Of a DNA stretch of 64,000 bases, positions 55,898 through 64,000 are shown in pieces (position 1 is the stretch's first letter; each line of letters opens with the position of its first letter). Position numbers and translations under genes: made by a program. The notes under the pieces are model-generated. The model ran no database searches. It saw nothing but the letters and a program-made list of their open reading frames with translations, and had not been told where the DNA came from. This DNA is from Sphingomonas sp. Leaf343 (lineage in GTDB: Bacteria; Pseudomonadota; Alphaproteobacteria; Sphingomonadales; Sphingomonadaceae), in assembly GCF_001423765.1 (NCBI RefSeq), contig NZ_LMPG01000014.1:186001-250000 (forward strand). Direction: 5' to 3'.

Positions 55898-56980
55898 TCA
55901 GCCGCTGCGTGGCACGCCCTGCGCAGTGGGCAGATCGACGATGTCGGAGGATCCCGCCCACAGGTTGATCCCGCCATCCTGCGCGGCGGCGTCGATCGCC
56001 TCCAGCTCGTCGGCGGAAAAATCGAGCCCCTTCACCGCATCGAGCGAGTCGTCGAGCTGCTTCACCGATCGCGCGCCGATCAACGCCGACGTCACGCGAG
56101 GGTCGCGGAGCACCCAGGCGATCGCCATTTGCGCCAGCGTCTGGCCGCGCCGGCCGGCGATCGCGTCGAGCGCTCGGATCGCGGCCAGATTCCGGTCGGT
56201 CAGCAGCGCCTGCGACAGCGATCCTCCCCGGCTGGCCCGCGCATCCTGGGGAACGCCGTCCAGATATTTGGTCGTCAGCATCCCCTGCGCCAGCGGCGAG
56301 AACGCGATGCAGCCCGTGCCCAGATCGTCGAGCGTCGCGAGCAGTTCCGCTTCGATCCAGCGATTGAGGATGGAGTAGCTGGGCTGGTGGATGAACAGCG
56401 GCACCTTCTCCTCCGCAAGGATCGCCGCCGCCCGCCGGGTCAGACCGGGTTCGTAGGACGAGATACCGACATACAGCGCCTTCCCCTGCCGATGCAGCTG
56501 GACGAGCGCGCCCATCGTCTCCTCCAGCGGCGTGTCGGGATCGACGCGGTGAGAATAGAAGATGTCGACATAGTCGAGGCCCATCCGCTTCAGGCTCTGC
56601 TCGCAACTGGCGATCAGGTATTTGCGGGACGAGCCGATGTCGCCGTAGGGGCCGGGCCACATGTCCCACCCCGCCTTCGTCGAGACGATGAGTTCGTCGC
56701 GGTGCGCGGCAAAGTCGGAGGCGAGCACGCGCCCGAAATTCTCCTCCGCCGATCCGTAGGGCGGCCCGTAATTGTTCGCGAGATCGAAATGCGTGACGCC
56801 GCGATCGAACGCCCGCCGCAGCACCGCGCGGCCGGTATCGAACACATCGGTGCCGCCGAAATTCTGCCACAGGCCCAGACTGATCGCGGAAAGCTTCAAT
56901 CCGCTCCGGCCGGTGCGGCGATACGGCATGCTGCCGTCGTAGCGGGCGGGAGCGGGCGTATACGGAGCGGGATAGGGCAT
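55898..56980 (-). CDS. Aldo/keto reductase, YghZ/Kv-beta-like
   Basis: A 360-residue NADPH-dependent reductase. The ATG at 56980 has AGGAGG four bases before it, so no longer upstream start is needed. The catalytic tetrad is Asp66 and Tyr71 (FDLANNYG), Lys102 (STKAGWDM) and His144 (YSHRVD). The C-terminal cofactor region includes ALIGARSVKQLDDS. The MPYRRTGRSGLKLSAISLG opening and the extra N-terminal Pro/Tyr segment place it near YghZ (L-glyceraldehyde-3-phosphate reductase, AKR14) and voltage-gated channel beta subunits. In this locus it may reduce a sugar-derived aldehyde. Confidence 0.92.
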   Translation of the reverse strand: MPYPAPYTPAPARYDGSMPYRRTGRSGLKLSAISLGLWQNFGGTDVFDTGRAVLRRAFDRGVTHFDLANNYGPPYGSAEENFGRVLASDFAAHRDELIVSTKAGWDMWPGPYGDIGSSRKYLIASCEQSLKRMGLDYVDIFYSHRVDPDTPLEETMGALVQLHRQGKALYVGISSYEPGLTRRAAAILAEEKVPLFIHQPSYSILNRWIEAELLATLDDLGTGCIAFSPLAQGMLTTKYLDGVPQDARASRGGSLSQALLTDRNLAAIRALDAIAGRRGQTLAQMAIAWVLRDPRVTSALIGARSVKQLDDSLDAVKGLDFSADELEAIDAAAQDGGINLWAGSSDIVDLPTAQGVPRSG

Positions 56981-57388
56981 GCAACCTCCTGAACGGGAAT
57001 GCCTTGTAAAGGATGCCGATCCCGGGCCAGGTATCCCGTCATACGTGGTGAACGCAACGGGCAGGCAACGAAGGCCAGCCAGTCGCCCCCGCGACGGCGG
57101 CAGAACCCTGAACGTGATGATGTGCTGGCCGGCGCGGCAAAGCTCGGATGATGACCGCATGGCATGACATTCCGACACCACCGCATGCTCATGCGGTCTG
57201 CCCCGACGACGGCACACGCCCGCCGCTTTCTCACCCTCGACGTCGCCCGGAACCTGGACGATGTCTGATGAACGACGGAACTTCGTGCCATGCCGTCGGC
57301 ATAGTAGATGCAGCTCGTTACATAAAAGCAACACAGACGGGTGTTAGCCGTCCGCGATCCGTGAAGCCGTTTTCCAAGGATACATGAT
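56981..57388. other. Divergent promoter region of AKR and MFS genes
   Basis: About 400 bases without a convincing gene; a short open frame of roughly 60 codons on the plus strand lacks start signals and family. The AT-rich part CGTTACATAAAAGCAACAC (57316-57334) lies about 60 bases before the MFS start. Its CGTTACA is the reverse complement of TGTAACG in the TonB-receptor promoter, a possible shared operator half-site. Confidence 0.55.
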
Positions 57389-58759
57389 TTGTACCCGCCC
57401 CGACGATCGCGGCCATGGCGGACGGGCACGATCCCTGTCTATCTGGTTGCGCATCATGCGAAGAGCCAGCTCTGGCACGCGAGCACCCTGCTGTTCGGTT
57501 TCTTCCTGACGGAAGCTTGCGGCATCGATGCGCGGTCGATGGGCTGGATCATGGCGGCGTCGCTGCTGCTCAACGGCGTGATCGACTGGTGCGTGGGGCG
57601 ATGGCTGCGTGACAGCGTGACGCAGGAGATGATTGCCCGTCGCCTGCAGGCACGGGGGACGGCGCTGACTTGCGGCTTCTTCCTGCTGTTTTGTGCGACA
57701 CCGCTCGTACCCACGGATGCGCGGTCGGCATGGGCACTGGCCACGCTGCTCGGCTTCCGCGCGACCTATCCGCTGCTCGACGTGCCGCAAAACGCCTTCG
57801 CGGCACTGCTCCCGCTGGGCAGGCATGCGCGGTGCACGCTGCTGGCCGGGCGCAACATCGCGTCGGGTCTCGCGGCCGTCGCGGTGAGCTTGGTCGCGGC
57901 ACCGATGCTGATCGGTCACACCGGCATCGTCGGCTGGATGATCTGGGCGGGCGGCCTTTCGGCGTTCGTCTGTGGCACCGCGTGGTGGCTGGCACGCATG
58001 CCAGCGATCGAAAACATGCCCCGGCCCGAAGCGGACGCGCCCACCCCGCCCGGTCTGCCCTTCTCAACGATCCTTTGCGCACTGGCGGTAATGATCGCGG
58101 CCAGCGCCATGTTTCGCGTGATCGAGCCCTATTACGCCGCCTTTGCCGCCGATGGGGCGGGCCTGCTGCTATGGGCGTCTGTCGGCGGAACCCTGAGCCA
58201 GCCCGCCTGGGCCTGGTGCCGCCGACGGTGGGCGGAAAGCGGCGTGCTCATCGGCGCTGCGATCCTGCTGCTGGGGGCTGCTGCGACGCTGTCGAGCGCG
58301 CAGCGGTGCTCGCCAATCGGTATCGTCCTCATCGGATCGGCATTCGGCGTGGGTTCGGGCGGACTGTGGCTGATGTTGTGGGCGGATATGATGGACCGGG
58401 CGGCGCGGGGCAACGCCACCCGCTATGTCGGCACGTTCACCTGCGTTTCGAAAGCGGCGCAGGCGGCCGCCATCCTGCTGACCGGCCATGTATTGGCGGC
58501 AACGCCCTATCGCTTTGCGATGCGGGACCCGTTGTCGTGGCCGTCGCTGTCGATGGTGGGCGCGCTCGTCGCTATCGCCGGGGTATGCCTTGCGCTGGCA
58601 CTGGCGATTACCGTCAGTCGAATACCGTCCGATGGAACACCAGCGAGGCCGCACCGAGCGGGCCGGAAAGGTCGGGCTCCAGACTTGCAACCTCCAGCGC
58701 GGTCGATGGCGCACGGCGTCCGCGGCGCATCGGCAAGCGACTTTCCGGCCATTCGATAG
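57389..58759 (+). CDS. MFS/GPH-type sugar transporter
   Basis: A 456-residue membrane protein of about 12 helices. Translation appears to start at TTG (57389) with AAGGA eight bases before it; an ATG at 57384 is in another frame. Sequence such as LLLNGVIDWCVGRWLRD and FRATYPLLDVPQNAFAALLP fits glycoside-pentoside-hexuronide transporters, where the DxPQNA-type element is typical of helix 4. It should carry mono- or disaccharides through the inner membrane. The last 50 codons are a polar Arg/Pro-rich tail that runs 146 bases over the 3' end of the convergent ROK gene; part of the tail may be a late read-through addition. Confidence 0.8.
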   Translation: MYPPRRSRPWRTGTIPVYLVAHHAKSQLWHASTLLFGFFLTEACGIDARSMGWIMAASLLLNGVIDWCVGRWLRDSVTQEMIARRLQARGTALTCGFFLLFCATPLVPTDARSAWALATLLGFRATYPLLDVPQNAFAALLPLGRHARCTLLAGRNIASGLAAVAVSLVAAPMLIGHTGIVGWMIWAGGLSAFVCGTAWWLARMPAIENMPRPEADAPTPPGLPFSTILCALAVMIAASAMFRVIEPYYAAFAADGAGLLLWASVGGTLSQPAWAWCRRRWAESGVLIGAAILLLGAAATLSSAQRCSPIGIVLIGSAFGVGSGGLWLMLWADMMDRAARGNATRYVGTFTCVSKAAQAAAILLTGHVLAATPYRFAMRDPLSWPSLSMVGALVAIAGVCLALALAITVSRIPSDGTPARPHRAGRKGRAPDLQPPARSMAHGVRGASASDFPAIR

Positions 58760-59729
58760 CATCCACGATCCGCTGCGCCAGTGCGCGCGGCAGCCGCCCG
58801 CCGAGGATCAGCGCCTCGCAATCCAGCGTCATGCGCAACGTACCGAACAGCCAGGAGAAGGACGGCTGATGCTCCGCCAGCCATTCCTCCACACCCGGCC
58901 ATTCGGGGTCGAAGCGGGCGATCATGTCGGAAATGCCCGAACAGCCGACGCCATACTCGGCCAGACGGTCGCGTAGCGTCGTCAGATTGGGCGTCACACG
59001 CCCGCTGCCGGGAAACAGGCCCGCGATCTCGCCGGCATTGCCGTGCCGCCCGCGCATCAGCGTGCCATCCGCAACGATTCCTGCGCCGAAGCCCGCAGCG
59101 ACGTTGATGTAGCAAAAGCTGTCGTAGCGCGAACCGACACCTAGAATCCGCTCGCCCAATGCAGCCGCGCTGGCGATATTCTCGACCACTACCGGCATCG
59201 CCAATTGTCGCCCGATCGTCTCGTGCAGGTCGACAAGCGCCCAATCGTCGAGCTCGGGCCCCGGATTCACCGCAGAAGACGCGACGAAATAGCCCGCGAC
59301 CGCCACGCCCAATCCCCGCAACCGTCGCCGGTCCACCCCCGCAGTGGCCATCCGCTCCAGTCCGAACGCCATCGCAGCATCGAGCATCTGCGCCCGCGGC
59401 ATCCCCGGCTGGGTGATCTCCTGCCGCGCCCGTACCGCCCCCGCCAGATCGATCAGCACGACGTCGGCGCGATCCGTCATCACCGACACGCCGAGGCTGA
59501 AGGCCGCGTCGGGCTGGATATGGATCAACGCACTGGGCTGTCCCCGGCCGGCCGCCACCGCCTCGCCGCTGCGGACCAGCCCGGCCGCCTCCAGTTCCTC
59601 GGTCGCCCGGAACACCGCGGTTCCCGAAAGGCCGGATTCGCGAATCAGTTCGGATCGCGACACGCTGCCGTGGCGCCGGATCGCCGCCAGCATCGCTCTG
59701 CTGCGTGCCGAGATCCTGTCCGAGCCCAT
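58614..59729 (-). CDS. ROK-family transcriptional regulator, lacking kinase residues
   Basis: A 371-residue repressor of the NagC/Mlc/XylR type. I start it at MGSDRISARSR, where AAGGGAG precedes the ATG. N-terminal winged helix (about 8-65: SRSELIRESGLSGTAVFRATEEL) followed by a ROK fold (GLGVAVAGYFV and VVVENIASAAALGERI). Where kinases have the catalytic Asp in ENDA, this has Ile185 (ENIAS). The zinc motif CxCGxxGC is also missing. It therefore should bind sugar but not phosphorylate it. It is divergent from the TonB-dependent receptor and converges on the MFS gene. Confidence 0.88.
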   Translation of the reverse strand: MGSDRISARSRAMLAAIRRHGSVSRSELIRESGLSGTAVFRATEELEAAGLVRSGEAVAAGRGQPSALIHIQPDAAFSLGVSVMTDRADVVLIDLAGAVRARQEITQPGMPRAQMLDAAMAFGLERMATAGVDRRRLRGLGVAVAGYFVASSAVNPGPELDDWALVDLHETIGRQLAMPVVVENIASAAALGERILGVGSRYDSFCYINVAAGFGAGIVADGTLMRGRHGNAGEIAGLFPGSGRVTPNLTTLRDRLAEYGVGCSGISDMIARFDPEWPGVEEWLAEHQPSFSWLFGTLRMTLDCEALILGGRLPRALAQRIVDAIEWPESRLPMRRGRRAPSTALEVASLEPDLSGPLGAASLVFHRTVFD

Positions 59730-59794
59730 TTTATTTCTCCCTTCCACCAGAACGACTTGCAGCAGCTCACGCTCATGATTGCCGTAAATCCCAT

Positions 59795-59828
59795 TGACCG
59801 TCAAATAAGTTTCATACTGTAACGTATA
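59795..59828 (+). promoter_or_regulatory. Probable TonB-receptor promoter with overlapping operator
   Basis: TTGACC (59795-59800), 18-base spacer, TGTAAC (59819-59824), 27 bases before the receptor start site region and 32 before its ATG. The imperfect palindrome ATACTGTAACGTAT (59815-59828), arms ATAC/GTAT, overlaps the -10 element, a natural place for ROK repression. The regulator assignment is inference. Confidence 0.5.
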
Positions 59829-59855
59829 TATTGCGGCTCCAAGGGGAAATCGTAG

Positions 59856-62630
59856 ATGACATCTTTGTACCGCATGCGCCCGACCGTCTGGCTGCTGATT
59901 GGAACATCACTGCCGTGCGGCGTGCCGGCCGCCGCCCAATCCGTGACGACGCCTGTCACCCCGACATCGCGCGACCTGGCGAACGTCGATCGGCCGGCCG
60001 TGCCGGACGAGGACGGGGGTGAGGACATCGTCGTTACCGGCTTCCGGTCGTCACAGCGTTCGGCGACCAAGGCGAAGCGGGAGTCGGCGGTTATCCTCGA
60101 CGCCGTGTCGCAGGACGATGTCGGCCGCCTGCCCGACCTCAACATCGTGGAGGCGAGCCGTCGGATCACCGGCGTGTCGGTAGTGGGCGGTGCCGATCCG
60201 ACCAAGAATCGCGACATCTACCAGCGCGCGACGATCCGCGGCCTCGATCCGAAATACAATCTGGTGACGATCGACGGCATTCCGCTGGCCTCGCCCGACT
60301 GGGTTTTCCGCGGCGCGCGGCTTGATATGCTGCCCTCGTCGCTGGTGTCGCGGATCGAGGCGATCAAGAGCGTCGCCGCGCAATATGATCCGCACGCATT
60401 GGGCGGCCAGATCAACATCGTGTCGAAGAGCGCGTTCGACGGACGCGGCGACCGGTTCTTCGTCGTCAACGCCAATGGCGGCTACAACGACACCGCTGGC
60501 AAGTTGATCCGCGGCGGCGGCCCGGCGGTCCGGACCGACGCAACGGCTGCGACGCGCTTCGGCGCGAACCGGGATTTCGGCATCGTCGCGTCGGTAGAAT
60601 ACCAGCGCCTGCCCTCCACCGCACGGGCCGAGTTGCCCGGTGACAGCAACGGCGCGGGCTGGTCGTACTTCACCGCAGCGGGCGCGCGGAGCCCATTCCC
60701 GAACCGGTCGACCGGACTGCTGGTGCCGGTTCGCAATCAGGATTATTTCTTCGAGAACATGCGTACCCGGCTCAGCGTCAACCTGAAGCTGGAATGGCGG
60801 CCGGACGATGCGACCGAACTGTCGTTGTTCGGCGGGTACTACCACGACAAGGATACCGAGACCCGGTACGAGATACTGACGCTGCCGACCGGCGCGCCCA
60901 CCGCCGTCACCGCGACGAGCGGCGCATTCGCGCAGGGCGATTTGCAACAAGGGCTGACCTATCAGCCGGTGACGCGCGACACGTGGCTGATCGACGCCAG
61001 GGGGCGCCACGATTTCGGTGGCGGCGTGGTGCTCGACACGACGCTGGCGCGCTCGAAGGCGGAATATCGCGAACTGCGCCAGATGATAAAATACGACACC
61101 AACCCGCGGGCGGGCACGTCGGCGGCCGGATTTCTGCCAGCGTTCGGCTATGGCTATACGATCGCCGACGGTCGCCCGCGGCTGACGATCAACGACACCG
61201 CGGCCGCCAACAATCCCGACAGCTACCGCGCACTCTATTATCGCAGCATCAACCGCGATCTCGATTCCACCGTCGATTTCGGCAGGGTCAATCTCGGCTT
61301 CAACGCGACGGCGGACGATCGCGGCTTCGGCGGCAATGTCGGTGCCGCGGTCACCCGGACCGACCTGTCCTATGACCAGCGCTACACCGAATATGTCTCC
61401 GCCAATGCCGCCGGCCTCGCGACGATCGGGACGATGCGCGGCATCCTCCACGACAAGCGGCCGACCGCATATCTGACGCCGGCGGTGCCGTATTTGCTGA
61501 TCGACCGGCCGGCGGCGTGGCAGCGGTTCGAAGCCAATCGCGGGGCGTTCACCACCACCGACCAGCGCGCCAACAATGCGGCCGACGACTTCCGCGATCT
61601 GGAAACGACGAAGGCCGGATATGCCCAGGCGCTGTTCCGCGCCGACCGTTTCGATGTGCAGGCGGGGATACGCTACGATGCGACGAAGCTGGTCATCGAT
61701 ACCAATCAGGCGCCCACCGCGCGCGGGGCGACGGCGTATGAAGCAGTGCGGCGGAACACGGACTATGCGTTCTGGCTGCCCTCCGCGCTTGCGACATACC
61801 AGCTGGGAGACGGCATGCGGATACGGGCGGGCGTGTCGAAGACGATCGGCCGGCCCGACTACAGCCAATATGCGGCGCGCACGTCGTTCGGGATCGGCAC
61901 CGACGGGACATTGACGGTCAGCACCGGCAACCCGGACCTGAAACCGCGCGAGGCGTGGAACTACGACCTGTCCTACGAATGGTACATGCCCGCCGGCATG
62001 ATCTCGGTCGCGGCGTTCGCGAAGGACATCCGGAACGAGATCTTCACGAGCAGCCAGCAGGGCCCGGCGACCATTTTCCAGGGCGTTACCTACCAGACCG
62101 TATTCGTCAGCACACCGCGCAACGCCACCGGCGCGACGGTGAAGGGGCTGGAGGTCGGTTACACCATGGACCGGATCGCGACGCTGCCGGGGCTGGGCTT
62201 CAACGCCAATTTCACCCTGCTCGACGGATCGTATCGCCAGCCGGTCAGCACGGCCGGCATCGCATCGGGGCTGCCGGCGGCGCGCAAGACCAGCGGGCTG
62301 ATCCAGCAGCCGGATTATATCGCCAATCTGACGGTTTTCTACGCCACGGGGCCGGTCGAATTGCGTGCCTCGTACAATCGCATCGGTCGCGCGCTGCAAT
62401 CGGCGGATGGCGATACACCGACGCGCGACCTGTACCAGGAACCGCGCCAGCAGGTCGACGTGCAGGCCCGGTACGCGGTGCGCGAAGGGGTGGAACTGGT
62501 CGGGCAGGTGCAGAACCTGACGAAGGAGGCGTTCGTCGTCCGGCAGGGGGTCGGTCGCGACTATCTGAACTATTTCTTCCCGGTCGGGCGGACGTTCTGG
62601 CTGGGCCTGTCGTGGAAGCCGAACTGGTGA
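59856..62630 (+). CDS. TonB-dependent outer-membrane receptor
   Basis: A 924-residue outer-membrane transporter. Signal peptide to about residue 28, TonB-box-like EDIVVTGF at 56-63, plug domain (about 75-205: RLPDLNIVEASRRITGVSV, RGLDPKYNLVTIDGIPL, GGQINIVSK), then a 22-strand barrel ending NYFFPVGRTFWLGLSWKPNW with a C-terminal aromatic residue. AAGGGGAAAT precedes the ATG. In sphingomonads such receptors beside glycosidases and ROK genes import oligosaccharides; the ligand is not readable. Its stop overlaps the GTG of the next gene. Confidence 0.96.
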   Translation: MTSLYRMRPTVWLLIGTSLPCGVPAAAQSVTTPVTPTSRDLANVDRPAVPDEDGGEDIVVTGFRSSQRSATKAKRESAVILDAVSQDDVGRLPDLNIVEASRRITGVSVVGGADPTKNRDIYQRATIRGLDPKYNLVTIDGIPLASPDWVFRGARLDMLPSSLVSRIEAIKSVAAQYDPHALGGQINIVSKSAFDGRGDRFFVVNANGGYNDTAGKLIRGGGPAVRTDATAATRFGANRDFGIVASVEYQRLPSTARAELPGDSNGAGWSYFTAAGARSPFPNRSTGLLVPVRNQDYFFENMRTRLSVNLKLEWRPDDATELSLFGGYYHDKDTETRYEILTLPTGAPTAVTATSGAFAQGDLQQGLTYQPVTRDTWLIDARGRHDFGGGVVLDTTLARSKAEYRELRQMIKYDTNPRAGTSAAGFLPAFGYGYTIADGRPRLTINDTAAANNPDSYRALYYRSINRDLDSTVDFGRVNLGFNATADDRGFGGNVGAAVTRTDLSYDQRYTEYVSANAAGLATIGTMRGILHDKRPTAYLTPAVPYLLIDRPAAWQRFEANRGAFTTTDQRANNAADDFRDLETTKAGYAQALFRADRFDVQAGIRYDATKLVIDTNQAPTARGATAYEAVRRNTDYAFWLPSALATYQLGDGMRIRAGVSKTIGRPDYSQYAARTSFGIGTDGTLTVSTGNPDLKPREAWNYDLSYEWYMPAGMISVAAFAKDIRNEIFTSSQQGPATIFQGVTYQTVFVSTPRNATGATVKGLEVGYTMDRIATLPGLGFNANFTLLDGSYRQPVSTAGIASGLPAARKTSGLIQQPDYIANLTVFYATGPVELRASYNRIGRALQSADGDTPTRDLYQEPRQQVDVQARYAVREGVELVGQVQNLTKEAFVVRQGVGRDYLNYFFPVGRTFWLGLSWKPNW

Positions 62631-63754
62631 ACCGCGGCATCGCGGCTGCCATCGCGCTAACGTGCCTCCCCGTCATCGCGACCGCGGCGCCGGCGGAGGA
62701 CGCGGTGCGCGTCGTCCTGAAGTTCGTGAAGCGCGATGGCGCCGGTGGCTCGGCGATCCGGTTCGATCCTGCCTCCTGTCCCGCCTGTCGCCTGATCGAC
62801 GAACCGCTGTTCAATGCCGACAATCCGCGCGAGACGGTGATCGCGCTCAGCGTGCCGCGCCGGCGTACGATCGAGCTGGCGTTCGACGGGCGGCCCGGCA
62901 TGGTTCGCCAGGTGCTGCTGGAAGCCGGCGACCTCGCCTTCCGCAACGATGGCAGCCGGATCGTCGTCGACTTGCCACCGCTGGCGCAGGACGCGATCAC
63001 CGCCGCGGAGGTAGCGACTCACATCGTCGAGCCGGGCATGGTCCTGCGGTTCGAGCACGCCGATCCCGCCCGCCGCGCTGGTGCCTATGCAAGCGGAGCC
63101 TTCCCCGAACGCGAACGGCGAGCGGCGGACGTGCTGGAATTCGCACAGCGGCAGGTCGTCCGGTCACTGGGACTCGGCGAGCGGGCGGCGCAGCGCGGAT
63201 GGGGCGCCATCCAGATCATGGGGTTCGACATGAATGCGCCGCACGGCCACGTCGATGCGCCGCCGCACGTTCACATGCACCTGCGCTGGCCCGGCGATAC
63301 CGGCACGCAGATCGGGCATTACTATATCGATCGGGCCGGCTCGCTGTCGCACAATCTGGTCGGCGTGAAGGGGCTCGGCACGCCGGACCGGCGATATGAG
63401 CGCGGCGAGACGTTCGCGACGATCGCACCGGACGGAACGACCGCCTATACCCATCGGATCACCGAACGCGGCTGGCTCGACATCGCCGACGGCGATGGGC
63501 GGACCTGCCAAATCCGCCCCCTGTCGGATACCGGTTTCGCGGACGGTGCCACGGTCACGTGCCCGGACGGTCGCCAGCAACGTATCACCGTGCGCGACGA
63601 CCTCGAGGACGGCGTTCTGAAAGTCACGACCGACACGATCGTCGAGACCTTCCGCTATGCACCGGCGACCGGACTCCTGCTGTCACCCATGGCGCCACCG
63701 CCCGGTGCGCCGTCCGTACCGCAATCCCGAACCGCTGCCGGGTCAGGCCGGTGA
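62627..63754 (+). CDS. Secreted histidine-rich protein of unknown type
   Basis: A 375-residue protein with a signal peptide (RGIAAAIALTCLPVIATA). It starts with GTG overlapping the receptor stop (GTGA), so it is coupled to it. A CPAC pair lies near residue 45. The striking part is H206-G-H208 then H214-V-H216-M-H218 followed by LRWPG (sequence HGHVDAPPHVHMHLRWPG), five histidines in 13 residues, likely a metal site such as copper, zinc or iron in a cupin-like or lyase-like fold. The C-terminal part is beta-rich. I do not recognise a family. As the receptor's operon partner it may process the imported substrate. Confidence 0.72.
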   Translation: MNRGIAAAIALTCLPVIATAAPAEDAVRVVLKFVKRDGAGGSAIRFDPASCPACRLIDEPLFNADNPRETVIALSVPRRRTIELAFDGRPGMVRQVLLEAGDLAFRNDGSRIVVDLPPLAQDAITAAEVATHIVEPGMVLRFEHADPARRAGAYASGAFPERERRAADVLEFAQRQVVRSLGLGERAAQRGWGAIQIMGFDMNAPHGHVDAPPHVHMHLRWPGDTGTQIGHYYIDRAGSLSHNLVGVKGLGTPDRRYERGETFATIAPDGTTAYTHRITERGWLDIADGDGRTCQIRPLSDTGFADGATVTCPDGRQQRITVRDDLEDGVLKVTTDTIVETFRYAPATGLLLSPMAPPPGAPSVPQSRTAAGSGR

Positions 63755-63785
63755 AGGACGCCTTTACACCACGGAGCCGACCCGA

Positions 63786-64000
63786 ATGGCGGTCGGCATG
63801 ATCCGCAGGAGGCGCCTCTACATCGCCGGCATCGCGCTTGTGATCCTGTCGGCGACAGGCACGATGATCTTCTGGCAGGACGGCTCCGGCCGCGACGCAA
63901 ACGCGGCGTCGGTCCGCGTCGTCGCCGGCCCGGCCACCGGTCTGCGTAGCACGGCAGCCCCGGCTACCGCCGCCGCGGCCCCGACCGGGAACGCCGCTCC
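63786..64000 (+). CDS. Membrane-anchored protein, N-terminus only (runs off right edge)
   Basis: From the ATG at 63786 the frame stays open to the window end (71 codons). GGAG lies nine bases before it. After a basic start (MIRRRRLYIAG) there is one membrane helix of about 18 residues (IALVILSATGTMIFW), then an Ala/Pro/Thr-rich periplasmic linker. This layout fits many envelope proteins, including transport-adaptor or TonB-like types, but the functional domain is outside the window. It begins 31 bases after the histidine-rich gene, on the same strand. Confidence 0.6.
   Translation, partial: MAVGMIRRRRLYIAGIALVILSATGTMIFWQDGSGRDANAASVRVVAGPATGLRSTAAPATAAAAPTGNAA

Noticed and set aside
60051..62399. 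782-codon open frame antisense to the TonB receptor
   Set aside because: Shadow frame; the receptor plug and barrel are clear on the other strand.

Overview
The window is a GC-rich, densely packed alphaproteobacterial chromosome segment, most probably from a sphingomonad (Sphingomonas or a close relative). Pointers to that are the large TonB-dependent receptor with a sugar-utilisation neighbourhood, a DUF6481 protein, DUF1465 and short YdcH-type proteins, a one-cysteine DksA, SdhE, and the lon-hupB-tRNA-Val gene order. There is no rRNA, CRISPR array, insertion sequence, integrase or phage gene. Most of the window is ordinary housekeeping chromosome.

Layout. 1-8.3 kb: left-edge surface lipoprotein (cut), tRNA-Val, hupB, lon, an M1-type peptidase, a 25-residue mini-gene with its own terminator, and pncB. 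8.2-12.3 kb: a 39-residue membrane protein, a Bcr/CflA-type exporter, an unknown eight-helix membrane protein and mutL (nicking type). 12.5-18.1 kb: the rod-shape operon mreB-mreC-mreD-mrdA-rodA, in which the last four genes are joined by stop/start overlaps. 18.2-24.3 kb: tRNA-Lys, a DUF6481 protein coupled to a spermidine-synthase-like enzyme, then a complete tripartite drug-efflux operon (EmrA-, EmrB- and OprM/NodT-like) converging on a TetR gene. 24.3-30.5 kb: a FecR-domain protein with a very long alanine-rich helical tail, divergent from a TpsB-like outer-membrane barrel and a CHASE2-GGDEF-EAL membrane protein; this is the most system-like, least understood block. 30.5-38.4 kb: M1 aminopeptidase, nitronate-monooxygenase-like enzyme, DUF1465, two YdcH-type mini-proteins, PilZ, dksA, a Ser/Gly-repeat PEP-CTERM-type surface protein and a host-attachment-type protein. 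38.5-54.6 kb: serS-surE-nlpD-like, tyrS, PilZ, a YdcZ-like transporter, recG, sdhE, mfd, an EAL protein, moaA-nadK, tRNA-Asn and DUF4126. 54.7-64 kb: a carbohydrate locus with GH43, aldo/keto reductase, MFS transporter, a ROK regulator lacking the kinase residues, a TonB-dependent receptor, a histidine-rich secreted protein of unknown type and the start of another membrane-anchored protein.

How the genes work together. The mre-mrd operon is the elongasome; surE with the nlpD-like gene is the usual stationary-phase/cell-division pair; recG, mfd and mutL are separate repair functions. In the right-hand locus the receptor would import an oligosaccharide, GH43 cut arabinose- or xylose-type linkages, MFS carry sugar across the inner membrane, AKR reduce a carbonyl product and ROK switch the set on; the substrate is inference only. 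Two EAL and two PilZ proteins show active c-di-GMP signalling.

At the DNA level, two 15-bp minisatellites sit at gene 3' ends (efflux channel/TetR overlap; recG stop), one with a G-quadruplex-like run. Two tRNA genes share a TTGCGC-16-TA promoter pattern. All assignments are from reading sequence and motifs; no database search was run.
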